DNA of 64,000 nt, from the NCBI RefSeq assembly GCF_052180255.1, contig NZ_CP197466.1, positions 3,534,001 through 3,598,000 on the forward strand. The letters run 5' to 3'. This stretch comes from Paenibacillus_AM sp052180255 (lineage in GTDB: Bacteria; Bacillota; Bacilli; Paenibacillales; NBRC-103111). The notes beneath the pieces are model-generated. The model ran no database searches. It had not been told where the DNA came from and was given only the letters and a program-made list of their open reading frames with translations. Made by a program: the position numbers and the translations under genes. The first letter of the stretch is position 1, and each line of letters opens with the position of its first letter. Below are positions 8,217 through 16,502 of this stretch, in pieces.

Positions 8217-9308
8217 ATGAAGACGAGAATTGAAAAGCTGTATACGTATATGGAGCGGGAAAACATGGATGCGTTATTGATCACACATCCCAAAAATGTG
8301 TACTATTTGACCGGTTTCCTTACGGACCCGCACGAACGATTTATGAGTCTTGTCTTGATTAAGGGAGCAGAACCGTTCCTGTTCGTCCCGCTTCTTGACA
8401 GCGACAAGGCACAAGCTGTGTCCAGTGTCACTAAAATTTACTCCCATGATGATTCTGAAAACGCTTACGAGGTGCTGCAGCGTCTATTGCCATCCTCCAT
8501 TTCGCGTATTGGTTTGGAAAAAAACCATCTTACGGCCAACAGCTATGAAGCTGTTGCACGAGCTGCTCAAGCCCAAGAGATCGTGGATCTCGAAGAATTG
8601 CTTCGTCACTTGCGTATGAGAAAAAGTGCAGATGAGATCGTGACAATTAAGAAGGCAATCTGGGTTATGGAAGAATCTTTGCGCCTAACGCTCCCTAAAA
8701 TTACATTAGGCTTAACTGAAATGGATATTGTGGCAGAGCTGGAATTCCAGATGAAGAAACTGGGTGCTCAAGCGACTTCTTTTTCAACCATTGTTCTAGC
8801 TGGAAAAAGAGCGGGATTGCCGCATGGCGACCCTGGGCAGCGAAAAATCAAGGCTGGTGAAATGCTGCTTATTGATGCAGGGGTATTCGTAGACGGCTAT
8901 GCGTCTGACCTGACTCGAACCTTTGCCATTGGAGAATTAAGCGATGAGCTGAAAGACATCTATGATACTGTTCTCCAAGCCAATCTGCGCGCAATTGAAG
9001 CAGTTCGTCCTCACGCTTCCATCGCAAGTGTCGATCTCGCTGCTCGCGAAGTCATTGCGAACAAGGGTTACGGCCAATATTTCATTAACCGGGTCGGCCA
9101 CGGCATCGGGCTGGAAATCCACGAGTACCCTTCCGTTCACAGTAAAGCGCAAGGCGAATTAGTAGAGGGAATGGTCTTCACCATCGAGCCCGGCATTTAT
9201 AACCCGAATTTAGCTGGCGTACGCATCGAAGATGATGTCCTAGTGACCCAAGACGGCGTCGAGGTACTCACCACCTTCCCGAAAGAACTTCTGACCCTAG
9301 AAGTCTAA
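8217..9308 (+). CDS. M24B metallopeptidase, Xaa-Pro aminopeptidase type
   Basis: A 363-residue aminopeptidase P/prolidase. The creatinase-like N-domain (YYLTGFLTDPHERF) is followed by the pita-bread domain with all five metal ligands: LLIDAG..DGYASDLTRTF (two Asp), GHGIGLEIHE (His), FTIEPGIY (Glu) and RIEDDVLV (Glu). It would remove N-terminal residues before proline in the cytoplasm. I take the ATG at 8217 (MKTRIEKLYTYMERENMDAL), which matches the family N-terminus; an upstream ATG at 8163 would add 18 unlikely residues. It is followed by a paralogue after 16 bp. Confidence 0.94.
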   Translation: MKTRIEKLYTYMERENMDALLITHPKNVYYLTGFLTDPHERFMSLVLIKGAEPFLFVPLLDSDKAQAVSSVTKIYSHDDSENAYEVLQRLLPSSISRIGLEKNHLTANSYEAVARAAQAQEIVDLEELLRHLRMRKSADEIVTIKKAIWVMEESLRLTLPKITLGLTEMDIVAELEFQMKKLGAQATSFSTIVLAGKRAGLPHGDPGQRKIKAGEMLLIDAGVFVDGYASDLTRTFAIGELSDELKDIYDTVLQANLRAIEAVRPHASIASVDLAAREVIANKGYGQYFINRVGHGIGLEIHEYPSVHSKAQGELVEGMVFTIEPGIYNPNLAGVRIEDDVLVTQDGVEVLTTFPKELLTLEV

Positions 9309-9324
9309 GAAAGGAGTACGGCTC

Positions 9325-10392
9325 ATGGATAAAATGCATCAATTACGAGAAGAATTCCCGCAACTAGGAGTGGATGGCCTCCTGATTACAAATCCACAAA
9401 ACAGGCTCTATTTTACAGGGTTTACCGGAACTGCCGGAGTCGCCCTGATTTCCGCCAACGAGGCTGTGTTTCTTACCGATTATCGGTATGTCGAACAAGT
9501 GCGCATTCAAACCAAGGGTTATGAAATCATTGAGCTGCAAAACAAGGCTGCGATCTATAGCGAAGTTGCAAAAGCGGCAAAGCGGATGGGCATAACTAAG
9601 CTTGGTTTTGAGCAGGAGCATATGACCTGCGGCATATTTTCCCGATATAAAGAAGTGGTTCAAGTGGAAATGGTGCCTACTTGCGGTGTAATTGAAACAT
9701 TCCGCATGATCAAGACACCGCATGAAATCGAGTTGCTGCGAGCTGCGGCTCGAATCGCCGATGCAGCCTTCCAACATATACTCGGCTTTATTCGCCCGGG
9801 TGTGACCGAGCTTGAAGTGTCCAATGCACTCGAGGCACATATGCGTCAGCTTGGTGCGAGCAGCTCATCTTTTAACACCATTGTAGCTTCAGGACTTCGT
9901 TCTGCACTTCCTCACGGGGTAGCCACGAATAAGATAATTGAAAAAGGAGAAATGGTCACGCTTGATTTTGGCGCTGTTTACGAAGGATATCGTTCCGATC
10001 TGACACGTACGATTGCCGTAGGTACACCCTCAGACGAAATGCGCCACATCTATGACATCGTATTGACAGCCCAGCTTCAATCCATTGCTGGCATGAAGCC
10101 TGGCATACATGGGAAGGAATTAGACGCTATTTCGCGTAATTATATTGCAGACAAAGGATATGGAGCTTACGGTGGGAACGGAGCTGGTCATGGAATCGGA
10201 TTGGATCTGTGGGAGGAACCATTCATTTCCCAGAACACAGACAAAAATTTGCAGCCAGGAATGGTAATTACGATGGAGCCAGGTATCTACGTTCCAAATG
10301 TAGGTGGTGTACGCATCGAAGATGATGTGCTGATCACAGAAAACGACCACGAAGTGCTGACGCATTCTCCAAAAGAACTGATTATTCTGTGA
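9325..10392 (+). CDS. M24B metallopeptidase, second Xaa-Pro peptidase
   Basis: A 355-residue paralogue of the preceding gene. YFTGFTGTAGVALIS marks the N-domain, and the metal ligands lie in TLDFGAVYEGYRSDLTRT, GHGIGLDLWEEP, ITMEPGIY and RIEDDVLI. AAAGGAG 8 bases upstream of the ATG supports the start. The pair in tandem under one regulator suggests complementary specificity toward proline-containing peptides; this is inference. Confidence 0.94.
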   Translation: MDKMHQLREEFPQLGVDGLLITNPQNRLYFTGFTGTAGVALISANEAVFLTDYRYVEQVRIQTKGYEIIELQNKAAIYSEVAKAAKRMGITKLGFEQEHMTCGIFSRYKEVVQVEMVPTCGVIETFRMIKTPHEIELLRAAARIADAAFQHILGFIRPGVTELEVSNALEAHMRQLGASSSSFNTIVASGLRSALPHGVATNKIIEKGEMVTLDFGAVYEGYRSDLTRTIAVGTPSDEMRHIYDIVLTAQLQSIAGMKPGIHGKELDAISRNYIADKGYGAYGGNGAGHGIGLDLWEEPFISQNTDKNLQPGMVITMEPGIYVPNVGGVRIEDDVLITENDHEVLTHSPKELIIL

Positions 10393-10414
10393 TATTTATG
10401 ATTCACATTTCAGC

Positions 10415-10442
10415 AAAAAAAGCCCATTGATTGGGCTTTTTC
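10415..10442 (+). terminator. Intrinsic terminator after the peptidase operon
   Basis: AGCCCA (10421-10426) pairs with TGGGCT (10432-10437) and is flanked by an A run and a TTTTTC run, so it can end transcription from the left and, more weakly, from the right. Confidence 0.8.
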
Positions 10443-10483
10443 TTTATATAGCAGGCTAGATCCGATGTTGCACGAAGGCAACA

Positions 10484-11074
10484 CTATTCTTTGCGATTGA
10501 CCCAGTTAGGGATATGGTGTTTGAAATATTGTCCGACCTTCGTCAGCTCATTCATAACATAATTTATTTTTTGCTCATCCAAATACCAGTTATCTCTTGT
10601 GGTACCCGTCTTATCTGTTACCGGGCATACATAGAATTGAACCTCATAAGGAAATTCAACTTGGTATGTAAGTAAAGCTCGTCTAGCAAAATAGGATTTG
10701 CAAACTAATATTTCTTTTTTGGGGTGAATCTTCAGTTGTTGAAGAGATTGCCAAGAATATCTCGCATTCTCAAATGTATTCGTCGCTTTATCTTCAAGTA
10801 AAATTGCACTTTCTGGTACACCCAAACTTAATCCTACATCGCGAAGAAACTCCCATTCCGTTGAGGGAACATTTGGAGTTGCCCCGCCCGATGGAAGGAT
10901 ATAAGGAGCCAATCCCTGATGGTACAATTCTGCAGCTTTCTCCATTAATTGAGGATGACTACTACCAGGTACTAATATGACGTCAGAAGGTTCAATAACC
11001 GTTTCAAAAAACATAAACTCAGTAATACAATCAAAAGGATAAGGCAAGCTATTCATCCTCTCTTTGATATTCAT
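10484..11074 (-). CDS. YdcF/SanA-like DUF218 protein
   Basis: A 196-residue protein of the DUF218 (ElyC/SanA/YdcF) family. Visible are DVILVPGSSHPQLMEKAAELY, LPSGGATPNVPSTEW, and the ATNTFENARYSW motif. The family binds nucleotide-sugar or SAM-like ligands, and its role is poorly known. A second DUF218 gene is carried in cassette 22 (37015-37602), so this one may be a decayed-array passenger. No attC copy flanks it except for a weak remnant near 11095. Confidence 0.8.
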   Translation of the reverse strand: MNIKERMNSLPYPFDCITEFMFFETVIEPSDVILVPGSSHPQLMEKAAELYHQGLAPYILPSGGATPNVPSTEWEFLRDVGLSLGVPESAILLEDKATNTFENARYSWQSLQQLKIHPKKEILVCKSYFARRALLTYQVEFPYEVQFYVCPVTDKTGTTRDNWYLDEQKINYVMNELTKVGQYFKHHIPNWVNRKE

Positions 11075-11094
11075 ATTTTATGCGATGAAGTCGA

Positions 11095-11120
11095 TTCGCA
11101 GTGTGGATACGATGCTATAG
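11095..11120 (-). repeat. Possible degraded attC remnant
   Basis: TTCGCAGTGTGGATACGATG followed by CTATAG resembles the final 26 bases of complete sites elsewhere in the array (CGCAGTGTGAATACGATGTTATAG type). The core box would be GCTATAG rather than GTTATAG. It follows the stop of the 11115 gene on the minus strand, as attC sites do. Weak evidence. Confidence 0.35.
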
Positions 11121-11555
11121 AGTGTCAGTAGATTGCCTATACTTCATAAGTGTTAGATGTCCCCACTCTTGATAAAGCTGCTCTTTCAAAAGTATCTTCC
11201 AGGGGTTAAACATCGTTTGCCCATGCTTATTAAAAAAGAGTTCTTCCCCGATATGATAGGCTGCATGTTGAATAACTGCATGATCATCTGTCCAAACCAC
11301 AATGTCTCCTTCGTTTAGTCCCTCACCTAGAAATTCCTTGTAATTGTACTGATTCAATTTTTCAAGAAACGTTTTTTGATGTAACCATTCATAAATAAAC
11401 CACTCTTGTTTTCCTTTTGAAATAGCAAACAGGACTGCTGCTAAACAATTGGCACCCTGGTAATGGCTAAAAGAATTTACAAATGGCTTTAGAAAACTAG
11501 GTAACGACTTTGGTGGCTCTTCACAATCGCCCTTATCCCACCATTCATAAACCAT
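11115..11555 (-). CDS. Unknown protein, possible papain-like fold
   Basis: A 146-residue protein with no signal peptide. It holds GANCLAAVLFAIS with a possible nucleophile Cys near residue 37, and GDIVVWTDDHAVIQHAAYHI followed by NKHGQ. This Cys-then-His spacing with a GD(I/V)V-W strand recalls NlpC/P60-like thiol enzymes, but the match is loose. It starts 3 bp after the stop of the next upstream gene, so the two form an operon. Confidence 0.55.
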   Translation of the reverse strand: MVYEWWDKGDCEEPPKSLPSFLKPFVNSFSHYQGANCLAAVLFAISKGKQEWFIYEWLHQKTFLEKLNQYNYKEFLGEGLNEGDIVVWTDDHAVIQHAAYHIGEELFFNKHGQTMFNPWKILLKEQLYQEWGHLTLMKYRQSTDTL

Positions 11556-11558
11556 TGT

Positions 11559-12014
11559 TTAAAGTAACTGCTCTTTACATGATTGATCTAGCTTTTCCCA
11601 CATAGAACGCTGAATAATTACATGTTCATTAATCAAGTAACCTGGAGGTATTTTTTCTAGCTCATGTACAAATGCAGCAGGTAATACAAGCCCTCTTTCA
11701 CTTTGCACTTGTGCATTTAAGATCATTCGTTTTTTTTCCTCAGTTAAGGTTTCTATCCATTCTTTTTCAGCAATGATTACATATTGGGCGTTCTTTATAT
11801 TCCAATACTCGTAGCTATTGGCATAATTTATTTGTCTGTATGTACTATGATTATTAAACTCGTCTATTGGCATTAATAACACATTTGTAAAGTCAATTTC
11901 ATGATTAAGATGTTCTTTCGACAGAAAAAATAAATCTTTTTCTGGCACATAACGATCTATCCAGGAAAGTAAGACTTTTGGGGTCGGTTTAATTTTCAAT
12001 ATGTATGCCTCCAA
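11559..12014 (-). CDS. Unknown protein paired with 11115 gene
   Basis: A 151-residue soluble protein starting MEAYILKIKPTPKVLLSWID with no motif I recognise. It ends 3 bp before the next gene's start, so the two are co-translated. The small acidic, Trp/Tyr-rich character is common in cassette-borne proteins of this window. A GGAGG-like site precedes the ATG. Confidence 0.6.
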   Translation of the reverse strand: MEAYILKIKPTPKVLLSWIDRYVPEKDLFFLSKEHLNHEIDFTNVLLMPIDEFNNHSTYRQINYANSYEYWNIKNAQYVIIAEKEWIETLTEEKKRMILNAQVQSERGLVLPAAFVHELEKIPPGYLINEHVIIQRSMWEKLDQSCKEQLL

Positions 12015-12102
12015 AAAACAGTCACATGTCTTTAGCCCTTATTTACTTGTTGATCTTTTAATATGATGTGTATTTTTTTATCCATAGCCGAGAGAAGTAC
12101 TG

Positions 12103-12567
12103 TCAATTCAATCTCTTCATATGTGTTATATTCACCAGGTCTGTTACCTCTTCAAATCCTAATGCTTCATAAAATCTACTTGCAATGGGATGATCTGTTC
12201 TTAAGGTTAGGGTTTCAAATTTCCCTTTTGCTTTCAAAATGACGGTTTCGACAAGTAATTGTCCAATCCCATATCTTCTATAATCCGCTAATACATATAA
12301 CCTTCGGATTCTTCCCACTCGCTTTACATCAACACCAAATGGATCTCGATTCAATCCGCAGATACCAACAATTTTTTCATCTGCTCTAGCTAAAAAAAGA
12401 GCCTCATCTGGTTGATTAAATCTATTAACTCCATTCCTATACTCTTCCATTAATCGGGATATATGTCGATGCCCATCTTGAATGCTATCTTCTATTATTT
12501 CAGATAAATCGTAAAGAAGCAGATCTTGAACTTCTTCAATATGCACGACATCAATCAATAATCTCAC
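12103..12567 (-). CDS. GNAT acetyltransferase
   Basis: A 154-residue single-domain GNAT enzyme. The acetyl-CoA loop reads RRLYVLADYRRYGIGQLLVETV, and the C-terminal strand reads HPIASRFYEALGFEEV. The acceptor is unknown. The start overlaps the end of the truncated hydrolase gene by 17 bp. It sits at the decayed distal margin of the cassette array and may be a former cassette gene. Confidence 0.85.
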   Translation of the reverse strand: MRLLIDVVHIEEVQDLLLYDLSEIIEDSIQDGHRHISRLMEEYRNGVNRFNQPDEALFLARADEKIVGICGLNRDPFGVDVKRVGRIRRLYVLADYRRYGIGQLLVETVILKAKGKFETLTLRTDHPIASRFYEALGFEEVTDLVNITHMKRLN

Positions 12568-13044
12568 CCCACAAAGTGTTATCTTCTAGTTTACTTAACC
12601 AATTCTTTGCTTCTTCCAACATCCCTAATGTGATATGATGATTGACTTTGGTGTACTCAACGAATTTAACTGATTTCATTAGACTGTTTTGTTCAATCAG
12701 TTGCATGAAAAATTTCTGACTCTCTATAGGTATAGTTGTATCTTCTGTTCCATGTAAAATAAGCATCGATCCATTTTCCAAAAATTGTATGGAATGGATC
12801 GGATCAAACTTCTCAACTAAGCCTTTATTAATCGAGGCCCAAGGTGCTCTTCTGTCTCTTTCACATATTTGTTCCTCAAATTTCACCCATGCACAAGATC
12901 CATTCATTACAATTGCAGATGGAAGACTTAAGTTTTTCGAAAAAATACCGGAAGCTATAAATCCACCTGCAGAATTGCCCATTATGGCACGATAACCGTG
13001 TATCCCCAACCAGCTATCACTGAACCAAAGAATAAATAGTCGCT
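12551..13044 (-). pseudogene. Alpha/beta hydrolase, N-terminally truncated
   Basis: The reading shows the nucleophile elbow GNSAGG, the acid turn HGTEDTTIP and the catalytic His in KVNHHIT, so all three catalytic positions are in the remaining half. The N-terminal half of the fold (usually about 100 residues) is missing: sequence similarity is lost near 13044, exactly where a methyltransferase fragment begins. The first usable start would be at 13009. It is probably non-functional debris from a deletion. Confidence 0.7.
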
Positions 13045-13169
13045 CAGATAGTTAATCCGTAGATTACGTTTATTTGCAATGGAGATAGCAAGTTCTATTG
13101 CAGTAGGTGAAATATCAATAGCATCAACACTAAAGCCTCTATCTGCCAAAAAACAAACACCCGCCCCTT
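13045..13169 (-). pseudogene. Methyltransferase fragment
   Basis: The minus strand reads GAGVCFLADRGFSVDAIDIS then PTAIELAISIANKRNLRINY, nearly the same as motif I-II of the methyltransferase at 6183-6905. Only about 41 codons remain. The left end abuts the truncated hydrolase and the right end abuts a truncated attC site at 13170, so two deletions met here. Confidence 0.8.
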
Positions 13170-13213
13170 GCGAACCAAGAGCGAAAGCTCGCAGCGTTGA
13201 TACTGTGTTATGG
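13170..13213 (-). repeat. Truncated attC site (right half)
   Basis: GCGAACCAAGAGCGAAAGCTCGCAGCG and the core box GTTATGG match the last 44 bases of complete sites, including the third arm (GAGCGAAAGCTC). The left half is missing and replaced by the methyltransferase fragment. This is the outermost clear attC in the window. Confidence 0.75.
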
Positions 13214-13280
13214 GATGTTGCTGACTTCTTTGAATTTACTCACAATTTCTTTAAGGTGCTCTAATAATTATTTGGAATCG

Positions 13281-13289
13281 TGTTATAAT
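13281..13289 (+). promoter_or_regulatory. Extended -10 promoter of toxin-antitoxin pair
   Basis: TGTTATAAT is a perfect extended -10 box (TGn then TATAAT) 34 bp before the antitoxin ATG. No good -35 box is seen, which extended -10 promoters tolerate. AGGGG at 13308-13312 is the ribosome site. Confidence 0.6.
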
Positions 13290-13322
13290 GATTAATAAAG
13301 TCTTTTTAGGGGTTGATCTTGA

Positions 13323-13559
13323 ATGGCAGTTTCTAAAGATCATTTAAATAAATTAATTCAACAATTACCTGATGATGCCCTTCCTATCGCAGCGGATTTC
13401 CTGGAAAAATTGGCAGCTAACTCAAATTACAGAAATATTCCATGGGACGATGAACCTACTACACAAGAGGATCTTAATGACATAGCCAAGGCCAAAAAGT
13501 CGATCACCCGTGGTGAAGGTATTAAATTTAAGGATGTTATCGATGACCTACTCAATTGA
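13323..13559 (+). CDS. Antitoxin of a type II toxin-antitoxin pair
   Basis: A 78-residue acidic protein, MAVSKDHLNKLIQQLPDDAL, with an amphipathic helix and a C-terminal GEGIKFKDVIDDLL segment likely to wrap the toxin. The toxin start overlaps its end by 17 bp. It is one of the few genes in the array on the plus strand and has its own extended -10 promoter. Integron arrays often keep such pairs, which are thought to stabilise the array; here they sit in the decayed distal zone. Confidence 0.8.
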   Translation: MAVSKDHLNKLIQQLPDDALPIAADFLEKLAANSNYRNIPWDDEPTTQEDLNDIAKAKKSITRGEGIKFKDVIDDLLN

Positions 13560-13806
13560 GTTCTATAAAGATGCATTGAAATACTTGCAAAGACTCGACA
13601 AGTCAACTCGAACTCGAATTGTACATCATTTAAAAATTTTATCTGAGAACCCCTTCCATCCTGAACTTGACATTAAGAAGATGAAGGGAACTTTAGAAGA
13701 ATTTAGATTACGTGTCGGCACTTATAGGATTATTTACACAGTAGAAAACGATCGATTAATCATTCATGTCTTAAAGGTTGGATCTCGTGGTGATGTTTAT
13801 AAATAA
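13543..13806 (+). CDS. RelE/ParE-family toxin
   Basis: An 87-residue toxin, MTYSIEFYKDALKYLQRLDK, with the family pattern of N-terminal strand, two helices, then FRLRVGTYRIIYTVENDRLIIHVLKVGSRGDVY. RelE-like members cut mRNA at the ribosome and ParE members inhibit gyrase; the sequence alone does not decide. I choose the ATG at 13543 over one at 13510 because it matches the family start and overlaps the antitoxin end as usual. Confidence 0.85.
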   Translation: MTYSIEFYKDALKYLQRLDKSTRTRIVHHLKILSENPFHPELDIKKMKGTLEEFRLRVGTYRIIYTVENDRLIIHVLKVGSRGDVYK

Positions 13807-13814
13807 TTTGTTAA

Positions 13815-13846
13815 TTACCCATCTTATGTAGGTGGGTTTTAATTTT
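13815..13846 (+). terminator. Terminator after the toxin gene
   Basis: TACCCA at 13816-13821 pairs with TGGGTT in the GGTGGGTTTT stretch at 13831-13840, followed by a T-rich run. Modest stem, convincing position between the convergent toxin and serine hydrolase genes. Confidence 0.5.
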
Positions 13847-14753
13847 TAATGATTAATTTTTCAATAAGTCTTAATGGTTTTATCGAATCTTCATAAATTT
13901 CACTTGTAATAGCTATAACCATTCTTAGTTCTGGAATTACGCATATATATTGACCACCGTACCCAAGAGCGAAAAACATTTTATTATTCTCTAATTGCCT
14001 TACCCACCAATGATATGCGTAATGCCCAATGGATTCATAGGTTAAATAATAAGGTTGAGTAGATATTTTTACCCAGTCTGCTGAGACAATGTTCTTTGCT
14101 TTCCAATTCCCTTCTTCTAAATAAAGTGATCCTACCTTTGCCATGTCTATTGGAGTCAATCTCAAACCATCAGCTCCACGATTAATTCCTTTACTATCTT
14201 CCACCCAGTCAAAGTTAGTAATCCCTAAGGGCTTAAACAAGTAAAGATTTGCAAAATTCACAGCCTTCATACCCGTTGATTTTTGTAAAATTGCAGTTAA
14301 TATATGCGAGCATCCTGAATTATAATTCATGTTTTTCCCTGGACCATCTCTAAGTTCTCTTTCAATTACAAACTTAACTATATCAGGACTATATACCATT
14401 GGAGCAAAACAATTCCACTCTCCAAACTCTGGCCAATCAAATCCAGCCGACATTGTGAGCAAATGTTGAATTGAAATCTTATGCTTTCTCGTATCCTCTT
14501 GTATACTTAGTAATTCTGGAAAATAATCACCAATTGTCTCAGAGAGATTCCTAATAAATCCTTTATCGATTGCAATACCAATAAGAATGGAGAGAATACT
14601 TTTTGTGCATGAATTAATTTTTTGAGGGTTCTTTTGTATCTTTCTATTCTTGTAGTACTCAAAAGCGAGTTCACCATTAATAAGGACTAGCCAACTCTTG
14701 ATCTTTATTTTTTTAATCGCATGTTCCAATTCATTAGCATGAAATGAATTCAA
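13839..14753 (-). CDS. Beta-lactamase-family serine hydrolase
   Basis: A 304-residue protein of the class C beta-lactamase/penicillin-binding fold. The catalytic SxxK is in NSCTKSILSILIG (near residue 47-52), the YxN motif in NMNYNSGCSHIL, and the late HxG-like triad area near FFALGYGGQYICVIP. These enzymes are esterases or peptidases more often than drug-inactivating lactamases. No signal peptide is visible, so it is probably cytoplasmic. It belongs to the decayed distal cassettes; a truncated attC lies just upstream of it. Confidence 0.88.
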   Translation of the reverse strand: MNSFHANELEHAIKKIKIKSWLVLINGELAFEYYKNRKIQKNPQKINSCTKSILSILIGIAIDKGFIRNLSETIGDYFPELLSIQEDTRKHKISIQHLLTMSAGFDWPEFGEWNCFAPMVYSPDIVKFVIERELRDGPGKNMNYNSGCSHILTAILQKSTGMKAVNFANLYLFKPLGITNFDWVEDSKGINRGADGLRLTPIDMAKVGSLYLEEGNWKAKNIVSADWVKISTQPYYLTYESIGHYAYHWWVRQLENNKMFFALGYGGQYICVIPELRMVIAITSEIYEDSIKPLRLIEKLIIKN

Positions 14754-14781
14754 TCTCTTGGCCCCATTTGCATATTATTTC

Positions 14782-14828
14782 ACCTAACGTTGTTATATCT
14801 ACGAACCCGAGAGGCTTAAGGGAGCAAC
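14782..14828 (-). repeat. Truncated attC site (left half)
   Basis: ACCTAAC core, ATATCTACGAACCCGAGAGG and the CTTAAGGGAGC stretch match the first 47 bases of complete sites; the rest is missing. The stop codon of the YoaP-like gene lies inside this remnant, so that gene now ends in attC sequence. Confidence 0.75.
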
Positions 14829-15595
14829 GTACCCTGATTTGTAAAAGCTTTAAGTCTTTTTATTACTGAATGAACAGTAATTCTATGAAAAGTTACTAAC
14901 TCTCCTTTATAAGTAACACCAAAAATCCCATAAGGAGTTGGAGACAATTTCATTAATTCTTTCCTGTTTTCCATATTTACAATTTTCACTTGAATTCCTA
15001 ATTTCGAAGCTCCTTCAATAACATTTTCAGTAGCTATTTCTACAAAAGGACACTGATTCGTACGATAAATAATTAATTCATCTGAATCCTCCAACCTTTT
15101 ATCCCAATCATTTGGAAAAAAAGGGGATGGCGCATCATTTAGTTTATACACTAATAATTCAAATCCATACGGCGCTTCTTGAACAAGTGAAAATCCATTT
15201 TTTAAAAAGATGTCTTTGCTAGGTGTCCAAGAAGTATCTTGATTAGTTACCACTACAACTCCATACTTATTTTGCTTTTCCGCATCTTCAATACATTTAT
15301 TTATAAGCATGGTCCCATAGCCTTTTCCTGGAATATTGACCCATAAACAATGGATAACTAAATAGTTGTCAGCATACACCACTCTCGATGAAGATTCTGA
15401 TGCAGTATATTCTATAAAACCTGCCTGTTTTTTGTTTTCCATTAATTTCATATATTTCAATCCACTTTCGATCTGCTCCCCTAACCAATTACTCTTGTTT
15501 ATGTATCCGTTGCTGGTTGGTTTGCTTCTTAGACAGTATCCGCCTTCAATTTTCAAATTCTCATCGTTTAACTCGATTAAATTGATAGATTGCAT
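14816..15595 (-). CDS. GNAT acetyltransferase with YoaP-like C-terminal domain
   Basis: A 259-residue two-domain protein. Residues about 50-130 form a GNAT domain (CLWVNIPGKGYGTMLINKC). The C-terminal region has YRTNQCPFVE and SPTPYGIFGVTYKGELVTFH, as in Bacillus YoaP proteins. The last residues (GTLLP) are translated from a truncated attC, so the natural end may be altered. The upstream gene lies 58 bp away with no attC between, so the two share a cassette or have lost a site. Confidence 0.8.
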   Translation of the reverse strand: MQSINLIELNDENLKIEGGYCLRSKPTSNGYINKSNWLGEQIESGLKYMKLMENKKQAGFIEYTASESSSRVVYADNYLVIHCLWVNIPGKGYGTMLINKCIEDAEKQNKYGVVVVTNQDTSWTPSKDIFLKNGFSLVQEAPYGFELLVYKLNDAPSPFFPNDWDKRLEDSDELIIYRTNQCPFVEIATENVIEGASKLGIQVKIVNMENRKELMKLSPTPYGIFGVTYKGELVTFHRITVHSVIKRLKAFTNQGTLLP

Positions 15596-15653
15596 ATTTA
15601 AATACCTCTTTCTGAAATAAGGCCAATTTAATGCAAGTCATTGAGACCTTTTA

Positions 15654-16235
15654 TTATCCATAATTCAATCTAGAAACACTTTCTTTTGCAATTTTAGAAT
15701 ATTTTTTAACAAATTCTGTCTTTGACTCTGTATACCCATCTCTATCATGTTCATATTTGTTTTTTAAACTTAGCTTTAATTGAGCATATTTGTCTGCAAT
15801 ATCTTTATGCCCTCTAAGGTAATCTCTAAAATAAAGTTCATCCCAGTCACCCTTATATCTAACATGAAGATGAAATACTTTTTCCGCAAATCCTTTATCT
15901 GTATAGCCTTTCATAAACATCATATGAGGTGCTGGTTTTTGTGGTTGCTTTTCAAAGATATATCCGTTCTTCTCCAATACCCCCACTAAAATATTCAAGT
16001 CGCAGTCTTCTGTTATTTCAAGCAAAATATCTATCGTTGGTTTTGCTAGTAATCCCGAAACAGAGGTACTTCCTATGTGATTTATTCGTTCAATATATGG
16101 ATCACAGATTATGTTGTTAAGCAGTTGTTCTTCTTGTAAATACCAATCGTTCCATTGCGGATTATATTCTTTTAATATAATCGGAAATAGCTCCCACAAC
16201 TCTTCAAGTGACATTTCTGATAAAGATTTGGCCAT
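15654..16235 (-). CDS. GrpB-like (UPF0157) nucleotidyltransferase-fold protein
   Basis: A 193-residue UPF0157/GrpB family protein. The hallmark is RINHIGSTSVSGLLAKPTID, a degenerate nucleotidyltransferase G-S...D motif, followed by HLHVRYKGDWDELYFRDYLR. Family members are common passengers on mobile DNA and may act on CoA or nucleotide substrates. It lies upstream of the YoaP-like gene in the same unit and just downstream of attC site 47. Confidence 0.88.
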   Translation of the reverse strand: MAKSLSEMSLEELWELFPIILKEYNPQWNDWYLQEEQLLNNIICDPYIERINHIGSTSVSGLLAKPTIDILLEITEDCDLNILVGVLEKNGYIFEKQPQKPAPHMMFMKGYTDKGFAEKVFHLHVRYKGDWDELYFRDYLRGHKDIADKYAQLKLSLKNKYEHDRDGYTESKTEFVKKYSKIAKESVSRLNYG

Positions 16236-16318
16236 TTAATCCCCCTCTTTTGTATAAGGATATTCTTATTACTCTTCCGTTTGTCGCGTGACGGTAACTC
16301 TGGTTTCACATTGATTTC

Positions 16319-16478
16319 CGATAACGTCTCATGTATTTACGAACCCGAGAGGCTTAAAGGAGCGTAGCGACTGGGTCCGACGGACTTAGCCTCGCAAGGT
16401 TGTGAGCTGAGTTAGCTTCACTGCTAATAATTCCCGCGAACCAAGGGTAACGCCAGCAGCGTATATACGTTGTTATAC
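16319..16478 (-). repeat. attC site 47
   Basis: 160 bp; core boxes CGATAAC and GTTATAC. First arm of the common GAGAGGCTTAA/TTAGCCTCGC type; second arm eroded (GTGAGCTGA instead of GTCTGCCTGA). Belongs to the 16503 gene. Confidence 0.85.
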
Positions 16479-16502
16479 GATGTACTCTTCTTCTATGAGA
16501 AG

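Noticed and set aside
13839..14753. Antibiotic-inactivating beta-lactamase
   Set aside because: The serine hydrolase fold is present, but with no signal peptide or lactamase-specific motifs. It is more likely an esterase or peptidase.
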